In this document: one piece after another, positions 10,275 to 19,056 of the stretch
Layout: each line of letters opens with the position of its first letter
Position numbering within the stretch: position 1 is the stretch's first letter
Origin: DATDMG01 sp036518955
GTDB taxonomy: Bacteria > Actinomycetota > Actinomycetes > Actinomycetales > Kineosporiaceae
Direction of reading: 5' to 3'
Length of the DNA: 19,981 nucleotides
Assembly (NCBI GenBank): GCA_036518955.1
Contig: DATDMG010000315.1
Location: 1 to 19,981, forward strand
Position numbers and translations under genes: made by a program
Notes under the pieces: generated by a model
The model's input: only the letters and a program-made list of their open reading frames with translations
Told to the model about the DNA's origin: nothing
Database searches by the model: none

Positions 10275-10302
10275 GTCATATTGTCTCGCCAAACCGCCAC
10301 AA
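10275..10302 (-). promoter_or_regulatory. Candidate sigma-70-type promoter for ftsH
   Basis: On the minus strand TTGTGG (10302-10297), 16 bases, then TATGAC (10280-10275), in the most AT-rich part of the 287-base gap between hpt and ftsH. Initiation would fall near 10268 and leave a 5' leader of about 180 bases. Both boxes match the consensus only partly. Confidence 0.4.
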
Positions 10303-10374
10303 AGCGAGCCCTGCCCGGGGCCGTCCGGGTCACGACCTGATCACGAGGGGGTCGATCATGCACCACCCCCGGCG

Positions 10375-10929
10375 TCACGAGCCGTACACGTGCTCCGCCA
10401 GCGTCCCGACGACGCGCAGGTTGCGGAACCGCTCGGCGTAGTCCAGCCCGTACCCTACGACGAACTCGTTCGGCAGGTCGAACCCGACGTACCGCAGGTC
10501 GACGTCCACCTTCGCGGCCTCCGGCTTGCGCAGCAGGGTGAAGACCTCGACGGACGCCGGCCCGCGCGAGGACAGGTTCGCCACCAGCCAGGACAGCGTC
10601 AGGCCGGAGTCGACGATGTCCTCGACGATGAGCACGTCACGGCCGGTGATGTCCCGGTCGAGGTCCTTCAGGATCCGCACCACCCCGGAGGACTTGGTGC
10701 CCGACCCGTAGGAGGAGACCGCCATCCAGTCGACCTCGGCGCTGGTGTGCAGGTGACGGGTGAGGTCCGCCATCACGATCACCGCACCCTTGAGCACCCC
10801 GACGAGCAACGGGTTCAACCCGGCGTAGTCGCTGTCGATCCTGGCCGCCAGCTCGGCGAGCCGACCCTGGATCTCCTCCTCCGTGAGCAGGACCTTCGCC
10901 AGGTCCGAGCCCATGTCGCTGGCGTCCAC
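10375..10929 (-). CDS. hpt: Hypoxanthine phosphoribosyltransferase
   Basis: Salvages hypoxanthine and guanine to IMP and GMP using PRPP; cytosolic. The PRPP-binding motif VLIVEDIVDSG is at about residues 99-109, preceded by the GVLKGAVIVMADL segment and followed by the DLPNEFVVGYGLDYAERFRN base-contact region, all typical of bacterial HPRT. The chosen start is GTG 10929, one base after the tilS stop, because GGGAG sits five bases upstream. ATG 10914 is in frame (MGSDLAKVLL) but has no ribosome site. 184 residues, a usual length. The close spacing says it is co-transcribed with tilS, an order also seen in mycobacteria and Bacillus. Confidence 0.97.
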   Translation of the reverse strand: MDASDMGSDLAKVLLTEEEIQGRLAELAARIDSDYAGLNPLLVGVLKGAVIVMADLTRHLHTSAEVDWMAVSSYGSGTKSSGVVRILKDLDRDITGRDVLIVEDIVDSGLTLSWLVANLSSRGPASVEVFTLLRKPEAAKVDVDLRYVGFDLPNEFVVGYGLDYAERFRNLRVVGTLAEHVYGS

Positions 10930-10930
10930 G

Positions 10931-11989
10931 TCACTCCCGGTCGTCGACTGCGCGGCCCGCTGGGCCCGGCGTGGCACCGGCCGGGCCGAGCACCAGCCTC
11001 CCACATGCCCGACGGCCGATCACACCGCCCGGCAGGTGCACCGGCCCCTGTCCGCGCCACCGGACGACGAGACCGTCCAGGGCCAGCACGTGACGGCGGC
11101 CGAGCGCGCCGGCCGGGCTGCCGGCCCGGCGGGCAGCGGCCAGCAGTGCCCGGCGGCGGACGGCGTCCGGGGCGGCCGCGAGCAGGGCGACGTCCAGAGC
11201 GTGATCACGGCCGGCGTGCGTGGTCACCGGAGCGTGGGCGCGGGCGAGCAGGTCGGCCGCGAGCGCCTCCAGGGCGTCGGCGTCCTCGCGGGCCAGCTCG
11301 GCGGACCGGGCGAGCGCGGCCACCAGCCCGGGACCGAGCGCGGCCGCCAGGTCCGGCAGGAGGGCCCGCAGCCGGCTGCGGGTGTACCTGGGGTCCGTGT
11401 TGGCGGGGTCGTGCCAGACGGGCAGGCCGAGATCGGCGCACGCCCGGGCGGTCTCCTCCCGGGACAGACCGAGCAATGGGCGGCGGAAGATCCCGCGGCG
11501 CGCCGGCATCCCGGCCAGGCTGCGCGCGCCGGACCCGCGGGCCAACCCGAGCAGCACGGTCTCGGCCTGGTCGTGCAGGGTGTGCCCGAGGAGGACGGCG
11601 CGGGCGCCGTGCCGGGCGGCGACGTCCTCGAGGGCCCCGTACCGCGCGGCGCGGGCGGCCGCCTCCGGGCCGCCCGCGCCGTCCGGGTGGACCCGGACGA
11701 CGTCCACCGGGGCCAGGCCCAGGTCGTGGCAGGTGGCCGCCGCCCCGGCCGCCACCGCGGCGGAGACCGGGGACCAGCCGTGGTCCACCACGACGGCCCC
11801 GGCCCGCAGGCCGAGCCGGGGCGCGACGAAGGCGGTCGCCGCGGCCAGTGCGACCGAGTCCGGGCCTCCGCTGCAGGCGACGAGGACCGGGCCGCCGGCC
11901 GGCGGTCGGGTGAGGTCGACCACGGCGGCCCGGACGGCGCCGCGCGCCGCCGCGACGGCCGGCGTCAACGGTGGACGCGCCGCACCCAC
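10931..11989 (-). CDS. tilS: tRNA(Ile)-lysidine synthase
   Basis: Attaches lysine to C34 of the tRNA-Ile CAU anticodon so that it reads AUA; essential, cytosolic. The N-type PP-loop ATP pyrophosphatase motif SGGPDS is at residues 40-45, followed by VVDHGW, GHTLHDQAETVLLGLARGSG, RPLLGLSREE and HDPANTDPRYTRSRLR, the classical TilS series. The start is uncertain: GTG 11989 overlaps the preceding gene by 25 bases and a GAGGAGA lies 15 bases upstream. TTG 11968 forms a TTGA overlap with the stop of that gene and would give 345 residues. Translation is probably coupled to the upstream gene. About 350 residues is normal for the actinobacterial form. Confidence 0.95.
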   Translation of the reverse strand: MGAARPPLTPAVAAARGAVRAAVVDLTRPPAGGPVLVACSGGPDSVALAAATAFVAPRLGLRAGAVVVDHGWSPVSAAVAAGAAATCHDLGLAPVDVVRVHPDGAGGPEAAARAARYGALEDVAARHGARAVLLGHTLHDQAETVLLGLARGSGARSLAGMPARRGIFRRPLLGLSREETARACADLGLPVWHDPANTDPRYTRSRLRALLPDLAAALGPGLVAALARSAELAREDADALEALAADLLARAHAPVTTHAGRDHALDVALLAAAPDAVRRRALLAAARRAGSPAGALGRRHVLALDGLVVRWRGQGPVHLPGGVIGRRACGRLVLGPAGATPGPAGRAVDDRE

Positions 11990-13044
11990 GCCACCGGGTC
12001 GGTGATCTCCTCGGGCTGGGGCAGGGTGTTCGGCGAGGTCCACACCGCATTGAACCCCTCCATGCCGACCTCGGCCAGCACCCCGCGGACGAACCGGGCC
12101 CCGTCGGCGTACTGCCGCATCTTCGCCTCCAGGCCCAGCAGCCGGCGCAGGATCTGGTCGATCACGCCGCGGCTCGCCCGGCGGGCGTCGAAGCGCTGCC
12201 GGATCATCGCCACCGAGGGCACCACCTGCGGCCCGGCGAGATCCATCACGACGTCCGCGTGGCCCTCGAGGAGGGACATCACCGCGGTCAACCGGGCGAG
12301 CCGGCGGCGCTGCTGCGGCGTCTGGATCGCCTCGAGGAGCGGCGCCGTGGAGCCGCCACGCAGCAGGTCCGGAACGGATCGCAGCGCTTCGGCGAGCCGG
12401 TCCGCGAGCTGGGCCGGCTCCAGCATCAGGTCACCGACGAGGGTGCGGACCTGGTCGATCAGGTGCTCGGCCAGCCAGGTGGTCGCGGTGAACTGCACGC
12501 GGTGGGTCTCCTCGTGCAGGCAGACCCACAGCCGGAAGTCGTGCGGCCGCACACCCAGCTCACCCTCCACATGGACGACGTTGGGCGCGACCAGCAGCAG
12601 CCGGCCGGAGTCGCTGGCCGCGTCCCCGGAGAAAGGGTCGTACTGACCGAGCACCCGGGAGGACAGCACGCCCAGCAGCGAGCCCAGCTCGGCCCCGGTG
12701 ATCCGGCTCCCGACGGCGCTCAGGGTGCTGGAGGGGAGCCTGCCGCGGCGCTCGAAGACCTCGGCGACCACAGGGGCCAGCACGCTGCGGAAGGCTGCGG
12801 CGTTCGCCCGCGCCCAGCCCGCCCGGTCCACGACCAGGACGACGGGACCCGGTGGCACGACCAACCCGGTGAGCCCGGCGACGTGACCCGCGGCAGCGGC
12901 GGAGGCGGTGCGCAGCTCGGCGACCACCTCGGCCGCCTGCTCGGGCGGCAGCTGCGGCCCCGGGCGGCCCACGACGGCCGCCGTCCGGGCGGCGAGATCC
13001 CAGTCGACGAGGAGATCAACCGGCGCGGGCGAGACGGGAGTCAT
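11965..13044 (-). CDS. DUF2342 zinc-metalloprotease-like protein
   Basis: Belongs to the actinobacterial DUF2342 family (sometimes named zinc-dependent metalloprotease or F420-associated protein), whose substrate is not known. The sequence shows a HEETH motif (177-181, CLHEETHRVQF) that fits an HExxH zinc site, and an EGHADVV segment further on that may give the third ligand. The conserved VDWDLAARTA opening and LLVAPNVVHVEGELGV stretch support the family call. The start is ATG 13044 (MTPVSPAPVDLLVDW); the longer frame back to 13149 adds a low-complexity Arg/Ser/Gly stretch and is unlikely. 359 residues, no signal peptide seen. Lies between dacB and tilS, the same position as Rv3626c in M. 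tuberculosis. Confidence 0.9.
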   Translation of the reverse strand: MTPVSPAPVDLLVDWDLAARTAAVVGRPGPQLPPEQAAEVVAELRTASAAAAGHVAGLTGLVVPPGPVVLVVDRAGWARANAAAFRSVLAPVVAEVFERRGRLPSSTLSAVGSRITGAELGSLLGVLSSRVLGQYDPFSGDAASDSGRLLLVAPNVVHVEGELGVRPHDFRLWVCLHEETHRVQFTATTWLAEHLIDQVRTLVGDLMLEPAQLADRLAEALRSVPDLLRGGSTAPLLEAIQTPQQRRRLARLTAVMSLLEGHADVVMDLAGPQVVPSVAMIRQRFDARRASRGVIDQILRRLLGLEAKMRQYADGARFVRGVLAEVGMEGFNAVWTSPNTLPQPEEITDPVAWVRRVHR

Positions 13045-13145
13045 CCCCCCACCGTACGTGCGGCCGCCAGGCGCCGCCCGCGGGAGCCGGCGCCCGGGTC
13101 GGTCGCGGTCACCGGACGACGACGACCGACCCGGCGACCCGACCG

Positions 13146-14561
13146 TCACCGGCAGCCGCAGGTCGCGAGGGCGGTGGCCGCGGCGTCCAGCGCGACCCGA
13201 CCGGGATCGGTGGCCGGCACCGCGTCCGCGACGACGGCGAAGGCGAGCAGTCGGCCGTCGGCGTCCACGACGAGGCCCGCCAGCGAGCCGACGCCGGTCA
13301 GCGTGCCCGTCTTCGCCCGGACCATCCCGGCCCCGCCGGCCAGCGCGGAACCGGTGAACCGGTCACCGAGCGTTCCGGACGCCCCCGCCACCGGCAGCCC
13401 GGTGACGACCGCCCGCAGCTCCGGGTGGGCCGCCGACGCGGCCAGCGCCAGGGTGCTCACGATGGTCCGGGCCGGGACGGCGGTCCGGCCCCCGAGTCCG
13501 CTGCCCCCGCTGAGCCTGGCACCGGCGACCGGGATGCCGAGGGTCGCGATCCGCGTCAGCACTGCCGCGCCGCCGCCGGCGAAGGTCGCCGGCCGGTCGG
13601 CCGCGAGCGCGACGAGCCGGGCGAGCACCTCGGCGGTCGTGTTGTCGCTGTCGGTGAGGTCGTGCTCGACGATCTCGGCCAGCGGCGCCGAGCGCACCTC
13701 ACCGAGCACGGTGGCGCCGACCGGGGCGACCCCCCGGGTCACCCCACCCGACACGCTGATCCCGCGCGCCACCAGCAGGGCGGCGAAGCGCCGCGCGGCG
13801 GCCATCGCCGGGTCTGCCAGCCGGGCAACGGGCAGTCCCGGCCGGGGGGACACGGCCGGGTCGGTGGCCCCGACCGTCATCTCGATCGGCTGGATCGGGG
13901 CCACGAAACCGCCGCCCACGTCGCCCGGGGACCACGCAGGGTTGACCGACGGCCCGGAGAACAGGGTGTCGTCCAACCGGAGGGTCACGCTGGTGGCGCC
14001 CCTCGCCCGCAGGGCCGCCGCCGTCGCCTCCGCCAGGTCCGCGAGCCCGGCGTGCCCCTGGACGGCGTCCGGGTGCCCGGCCTGCGGGGCGAGCAGCACG
14101 TCACCGCCGCCGACGAGCACGACCTCCCCCGCGGCGCCGGCGACCGCGCGGGTCGGCAGCGTGGTGTTCGGGCCGAGAGCGCTCAGCGCCGCAGCGGCAG
14201 TAAGGATCTTGGTGGCGGACGCCGGCACGGCCGCCCGCTCCGGCTGCCGGCTGAACAGGCTGGTGCCGGACGCGACGTCCAGTACTTCGGCACTCACCGA
14301 ACGGCCCAGCGCACCGCGCCCGAGCGGGCCGGCAAGGGCGCTCGCCACCCCGGCCGCGCTGGGGACCGGCGCACCAGCCGGCAGCGCGGGCAGCACGACC
14401 GCCGGCACCGCCGGCACGACGGCGCCCGGCAGCGGGAGCCGGACGGCGGGCACCGGCGATGCCGGCGCGGTGGTCGCCGGGGTCGTCGGGGTCGCCGGCG
14501 CGGTGGTCGCCGCCACCGCCAGCAGCAGCGCGGTCACGACGCCGGCCGTGATAGACGGCAC
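13146..14561 (-). CDS. dacB: D-alanyl-D-alanine carboxypeptidase, PBP4 / S13 family
   Basis: An extracytoplasmic penicillin-binding protein that removes the terminal D-Ala from peptidoglycan stem peptides or cleaves cross-links. It carries the three active-site motifs SATK (115-118), SDN (305-307) and KTG (417-419), with the long inserted domain between the first two that marks family S13. The N-terminus has a short hydrophobic stretch (about 7-19), a likely signal or anchor, followed by a Thr/Pro/Ala-rich region to about residue 65 that probably spans the wall. The start is GTG 14561 with GAGGGGG five to six bases upstream. 471 residues. First gene of the minus-strand block and divergent from ppa, with 155 bases between them. 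Confidence 0.95.
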   Translation of the reverse strand: MPSITAGVVTALLLAVAATTAPATPTTPATTAPASPVPAVRLPLPGAVVPAVPAVVLPALPAGAPVPSAAGVASALAGPLGRGALGRSVSAEVLDVASGTSLFSRQPERAAVPASATKILTAAAALSALGPNTTLPTRAVAGAAGEVVLVGGGDVLLAPQAGHPDAVQGHAGLADLAEATAAALRARGATSVTLRLDDTLFSGPSVNPAWSPGDVGGGFVAPIQPIEMTVGATDPAVSPRPGLPVARLADPAMAAARRFAALLVARGISVSGGVTRGVAPVGATVLGEVRSAPLAEIVEHDLTDSDNTTAEVLARLVALAADRPATFAGGGAAVLTRIATLGIPVAGARLSGGSGLGGRTAVPARTIVSTLALAASAAHPELRAVVTGLPVAGASGTLGDRFTGSALAGGAGMVRAKTGTLTGVGSLAGLVVDADGRLLAFAVVADAVPATDPGRVALDAAATALATCGCR

Positions 14562-14716
14562 ACTGCCCCCTCGTCCGGAATGCTGGTTCCCGCCCCGACA
14601 GTAGTCTGCTCGCCAGGTCCGCTCCTCGTGACCGGGCCGAGCCGGCCGGTGACACCGCGGCTGCCTGCCGTCCCGACCTGCCCACGCCCGCGTCCGCGTC
14701 CGAAGGGGAGTCAGCC
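14562..14716. promoter_or_regulatory. Divergent dacB / ppa intergenic region
   Basis: 155 bases between two starts that face away from each other, so it must hold promoters for both unless transcripts start inside the genes. The only AT-richer patch is near 14600 (CAGTAGTCTG). I found no boxes worth naming. The ppa ribosome site is GGGGAG at 14705-14710. Confidence 0.5.
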
Positions 14717-15235
14717 GTGGAGTTCGACGTCACCATCGAGATCCCGAAGGGTCAGCGGAACAAGTACGAGGTCGATCACGAAACCGGACGGATCCGGCTG
14801 GACCGGATGCTCTTCACCTCGACCCGCTACCCTCACGACTACGGCTTCATCGAGGGCACGCTCGGTGAGGACGGCGACCCGCTGGACGCGCTGGTGATCC
14901 TCGAGGAGCCGACCTTCCCGGGGTGCCTGATCCGCTGCCGGGCGATCGGCATGTTCCACATGCGCGACGAGGCCGGCGGCGACGACAAGGTGTTGTGCAT
15001 CCCGGCCGGCGATCCCCGGGTGACGCACATCCAGGACCTCACCGACGTCAGCGACTTCGACCGGCTGGAGATCCAGCACTTCTTCGAGACCTACAAGGAC
15101 CTCGAGCCCGGCAAGAGCGTCGAGGGAGCGCACTGGACGGACCGGGCCGGCGCCGAGAAGGAGATCGAGATCTCCCGGCAGCGCCTGGCCGACGCCAAGA
15201 CCCACGACACCACGGCCCACGACACCGGGGCCTGA
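14717..15235 (+). CDS. ppa: Inorganic pyrophosphatase, family I
   Basis: Hydrolyses pyrophosphate from biosynthetic reactions to phosphate, using Mg2+; soluble hexamer in bacteria. The sequence has EIPKGQRNKYE (8-18), RYPHDYGFIEGTLGEDGDPLDALV with the metal-binding acidic triplet D52, D54 and D57, and FFETYKDLEPGK near the end. 172 residues matches the short bacterial family I enzyme. The start is GTG 14717, preceded by GGGGAG at a six-base spacing. The last 15 residues are a Thr/His/Asp-rich tail beyond the conserved fold. No terminator is evident after the stop. Confidence 0.98.
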   Translation: MEFDVTIEIPKGQRNKYEVDHETGRIRLDRMLFTSTRYPHDYGFIEGTLGEDGDPLDALVILEEPTFPGCLIRCRAIGMFHMRDEAGGDDKVLCIPAGDPRVTHIQDLTDVSDFDRLEIQHFFETYKDLEPGKSVEGAHWTDRAGAEKEIEISRQRLADAKTHDTTAHDTGA

Positions 15236-15685
15236 CTCGACGGCCGCTCCCGAGCCGGGCGGACCGCGGTGGCCGCGCACCCCCCAGCGCGGCCCGCACC
15301 GGTCCCGGTACGGTCGCGCCCTGGCGGGCATCGCCTCGTTCGGGCCGACCACGCCGAAGGCCGAGCCCGCCGGGTCGACCCGGTACGGCGATCCCGGGAT
15401 CGGGGTGGGGCGAGGGGCACGGCGGCTCCTCCGGCGTCTGCTCCGCCGCGCGCGGTCGGGGCGCGGCCCGCGGAGGTGACGGCGGGGAGACCGTCCGGAC
15501 GGTGAACTCATCGCCTGCGCTGCCCCGCCATACCCATAGTTGATCATCTTCTCAGGGCTTTCCCAGGCCCACCACAGACCCTGCCGAGGGAGCCCGATGA
15601 AGTTAGGTCGCGCAACATTCCGGTCGCCGCCCGCCGGGCCGAGGTGCACCCGGGCGACGGCCGCCTCGAGGAGAAAGGGGAGCCC
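15236..15685. other. 450-base gap upstream of efflux cassette
   Basis: No convincing long gene on either strand. It contains a perfect palindrome at 15490-15503, an AT-richer island at about 15528-15556 that is the most likely promoter zone for the downstream genes (no clear -35/-10 pair), and a short open frame at 15597-15728 with a good ribosome site. The minus-strand translation near 15300-15420 contains DPAGSAFGVVGPNEAM, which resembles the end of a VOC-type fold but has no body around it. Confidence 0.5.
15490..15503. promoter_or_regulatory. 14-bp perfect palindrome, possible operator
   Basis: ACCGTCCGGACGGT is its own reverse complement. It lies just upstream of the AT-rich island, about 196 bases before the adaptor start, where a dimeric repressor or activator of the cassette could bind. 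No regulator gene is adjacent in the window. Confidence 0.4.
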
Positions 15686-15728
15686 GTGCGCGGTGTGGTC
15701 CGCGGCCTCCGGGCGCGCTGGGCGCTGA
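15597..15728 (+). CDS. Possible 43-residue leader ORF
   Basis: ATG 15597 follows GAGGGA at a six-base spacing, one of the better ribosome sites here. The product (MKLGRATFRSPPAGPR...) is basic, has no recognisable domain and uses a TTA leucine codon at 15603, rare in DNA this GC-rich. It ends at 15728, overlapping the adaptor start at 15686 in another frame, so it could couple or attenuate adaptor translation. It may equally be a chance frame; no conservation can be judged here. Confidence 0.25.
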   Translation: MKLGRATFRSPPAGPRCTRATAASRRKGSPCAVWSAASGRAGR

Positions 15729-17044
15729 TCACCGGCGTGGTGATCGCACTGGTGGTCGTCGGCTCGGTGTGGTGGGTCAACCGACCGGCCCCCGCCGCGG
15801 CCCCGCTGACCCGGGCGGTGGCCGCCGGCACCGGGACGATGCAGATGACGACCTCGACGACCGGGACCCTGTCGCCGGCGCAACAGGCCAACCTGAACTT
15901 CGCGGTGAACGGCCAGGTGACGTCGGTGACCGCCACCGTGGGCCAGAAGGTCACCGCGGGTACCCGGCTGGCGACCGTCTCCTCGGCCACCCTGGCCGCG
16001 CAGGTCGCCCAGGCGAAGGCCTCGCTGGCCCAGGCCCAGGCGCGCCTCGACGCCGACAGCAGCGGCACGGCGACCTCGGCGCAGAAGGACGCCGACGCCG
16101 CCGCCGTCACCGCGGCGCGGTCGGCGGTGACGAACGCGGAGGCGAACCTGACCAACGCGACCCTGACGTCCCCGATCGCCGGCACCGTGGCGCAGGTCGC
16201 GCTGACCGTCGGGCAGCAGGTGGCGGGGAACGGTTCGTCCGGCGGCGGGTCCGGCGCGGCGGGAGGCAGCGGCGGCTCCGGCGGCTCGGGTGGCTCGGGC
16301 GGAGGGGCCGGCGCCGGCAGCACGGCAGGCTCCGGGGCCTCGGGGTCGTCCGGCGGCGCGTCGTCCGCGCAGATCGTCGTGATCAGCGACACGTTCGTGG
16401 TGAACGCGAGTGTCGACAGCACCCAGGTGGGGCTGGTCCGCGCCGGTGAGCAGGCCGTCATCCTGCCGCAGGGGTCGAGCACGCCGCAGTACGGAACGGT
16501 GGCAACGGTAGGCCTGCTCGGGACGTCGACGTCAGGCGTCACCACCTTCCCGGTGGCGATCACCGTGACCGGGCGGCCGACCGGCCTGTTCGCGGGGGCC
16601 ACCGCCTCGGTGAACATCGTGTACCGCCAGCTGAACGACGTCCTCGAGGTGCCCACGGCCGCGATCCACTACGACGGCGGGGCACCGTACGTGGAGCTCG
16701 CCGGGTCCGCCGGCGGCCCGGCGAGCAGCAACCCGCCGCACCGCACGGTCGGCATCGGCCTGCAGTCCGGCGGGTTCAGCCAGATCACCTCCGGCCTGAA
16801 CGAGGGTGACCAGGTCCTCGTGCCGATCATACGTCCGCAGGGCACCCGCACCGGCCAGTCCGGGCAGTCCGGCCGGGTGGGCAACGGCAACCGCGGCGGC
16901 TTCGGTGGTGGCGGGTTCGGCGGTGGCGGGTTCGGCGGTGGCGGTGGCTTCGGCGGTGGCGGCGGTGGGTTCGGTGGTGGCGGCGGTGGGTTCGGTGGTG
17001 GCGGGCGCACCGGTGGCGGTGGCAACGGCGGGGCAGGGGGCTGA
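15686..17044 (+). CDS. Membrane-fusion (HlyD/MacA-like) efflux adaptor
   Basis: Adaptor that links an ABC efflux pump to the outside of the membrane. Parts by residue: transmembrane anchor 13-31; first lipoyl half-motif 74-98 (VNGQVTSVTATVGQKVTAG); Ala/Gln-rich coiled-coil hairpin 99-158; second lipoyl half 159-179 (LTSPIAGTVAQVALTVGQQV); a Gly/Ser linker 181-227; beta-barrel and membrane-proximal domain 228 to about 385; then a Gly-rich tail with FGGGG-type repeats. The start is GTG 15686 with AAAGGGGAG five bases ahead; GTG 15644 is in frame but lacks a site. The next gene starts 9 bases after the stop. MacA-type proteins usually lack both low-complexity stretches. What it exports is unknown. 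Confidence 0.9.
   Translation: MRGVVRGLRARWALITGVVIALVVVGSVWWVNRPAPAAAPLTRAVAAGTGTMQMTTSTTGTLSPAQQANLNFAVNGQVTSVTATVGQKVTAGTRLATVSSATLAAQVAQAKASLAQAQARLDADSSGTATSAQKDADAAAVTAARSAVTNAEANLTNATLTSPIAGTVAQVALTVGQQVAGNGSSGGGSGAAGGSGGSGGSGGSGGGAGAGSTAGSGASGSSGGASSAQIVVISDTFVVNASVDSTQVGLVRAGEQAVILPQGSSTPQYGTVATVGLLGTSTSGVTTFPVAITVTGRPTGLFAGATASVNIVYRQLNDVLEVPTAAIHYDGGAPYVELAGSAGGPASSNPPHRTVGIGLQSGGFSQITSGLNEGDQVLVPIIRPQGTRTGQSGQSGRVGNGNRGGFGGGGFGGGGFGGGGGFGGGGGGFGGGGGGFGGGGRTGGGGNGGAGG
16901..17005 (+). repeat. FG4-6 codon repeats in adaptor tail
   Basis: Six near-identical units beginning TTCGGTGGTGGCGGG or TTCGGCGGTGGCGGG, each encoding Phe followed by four to six glycines. Unit length varies by one or two GGN codons, as expected from slippage. 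The tract stays in frame. Confidence 0.85.
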
Positions 17045-17052
17045 GGCGCGCG

Positions 17053-17819
<767 letters not shown>

Positions 17820-17823
<4 letters not shown>

Positions 17824-19049
17824 CCTGGGCCGAGACCCTGCGGACCGGCCTGGAGGCGCTCCGCACGCACCGGCTCCGCTCCGGCCTGACCGTGCTCGGC
17901 ATCCTGATCGGGATCACGGCGGTGATCCTCACGGTCGGGCTCGGCCAGGGCGCGCAGCAGACGATCTCCAGTCGGATCAATGCGCTCGGGACCAACCTGC
18001 TGGTCGTGACGCCCGGCAGCTCGACCGGGGCGGGCGGCGTCCGGGGCGGGACCGGCTCCGCCAGCACCCTCACGACGGCGGACGCCGACACGCTCGCCTC
18101 CCCGGCGGTCGCCCCGGACATCGCCGCGGTCGCGCCCACGGTGGGCCGGTCCCTGACCCTGACCACTCCCGACGCCAACTGGACGACCACGGTCACCGGG
18201 ACGACGCCGCAGTGGCTGGCGGTCCGGGCGCGCACGATGAGTGAGGGGCGGTTCCTCGACCCCGACGACCTCAGCCAGCGGGCCGCGGTCACCGTCCTCG
18301 GGCCGACGACGGCGGCGGAGCTGTTCCGCGGTGACGCGGTCGGACGCACGGTGATCCTGAACGGCGTCCAGCTCACCGTCGTCGGCGTGCTGGCCTCCAG
18401 CGGCAGCACCGGCGGAACCACCCAGGACGACCTGGCCCTGGTCCCCCTGCCGACCGCCCAGCAGCGGTTCATCGGCAGCTCGGGCCGGACCTCGGTGCAG
18501 GCGATCTACCTGCAGGCGAAGTCCCAGGAGGCGCTGTCCGCCGCCTACCAGGAGGCGCAGGCCGCGCTCTTGGTCGACCACCGGGCCACGTCCGACAGCG
18601 GGCCCGACTTCTCGATCGCCACCCAGGAGTCGCTGCTGAGCACGGCAACCTCGGTCACCCAGACGCTGACCGTGCTCCTCGCCGGGATCGCCGCCATCTC
18701 GCTGCTGGTCGGTGGCATCGGCGTGATGAACATCATGCTCGTCTCGGTCACCGAGCGGATCCGGGAGATCGGCCTGCGCAAGGCCCTCGGCGCCCCCCCA
18801 CGGATCATCCGGCGGCAGTTCATGGTCGAGGCGTCGATGCTCGGGCTCGTCGGCGGCCTCGCCGGCGCCGCCCTCGGATTGGGCCTGGCCGCGCTGCTCA
18901 CCCAGACGCTGGGCCAACCGATCGTCGCCAGCCCGGTGGCGACCCTCGGAGCCATCGTGATCGCCGTCCTCGTCGGCATCGTCTCCGGCGTGTACCCGGC
19001 CACCCGGGCGGCACGTCTCGCACCCATCGACGCCCTGCGGAGTGAGTGA
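17820..19049 (+). CDS. ABC permease, MacB/FtsX type
   Basis: Membrane subunit of the cassette. The topology is that of MacB permeases: one N-terminal helix (about 22-44, LTVLGILIGITAVILTVGLG), a large extracytoplasmic MacB-PCD domain (about 45-275), then three helices at about 280-303, 340-360 and 376-394, with the conserved ERIREIGLRKALGA loop at about 311-324 that contacts the ATPase. It ends in PATRAARLAPIDALRSE, a family hallmark. 409 residues. ATG 17820 overlaps the ATPase stop, and GGAGG lies seven bases upstream. Such systems move substrates by mechanotransmission rather than by a channel; the cargo here is unknown. Confidence 0.95.
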
Positions 19050-19056
19050 GCCCACC

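Noticed and set aside
11971..14604. An 877-codon plus-strand frame over DUF2342 and dacB
   Set aside because: A GC-rich antisense artefact running through two well-supported genes in the opposite direction.
15300..15420. A VOC/glyoxalase-like remnant on the minus strand (DPAGSAFGVVGP)
   Set aside because: Only about a dozen residues resemble the family, with no domain before or after; too little to call a pseudogene.
16901..17005. CRISPR-like or other non-coding repeat array
   Set aside because: The units are contiguous, in frame and encode Phe-Gly repeats within the adaptor, with no spacers.
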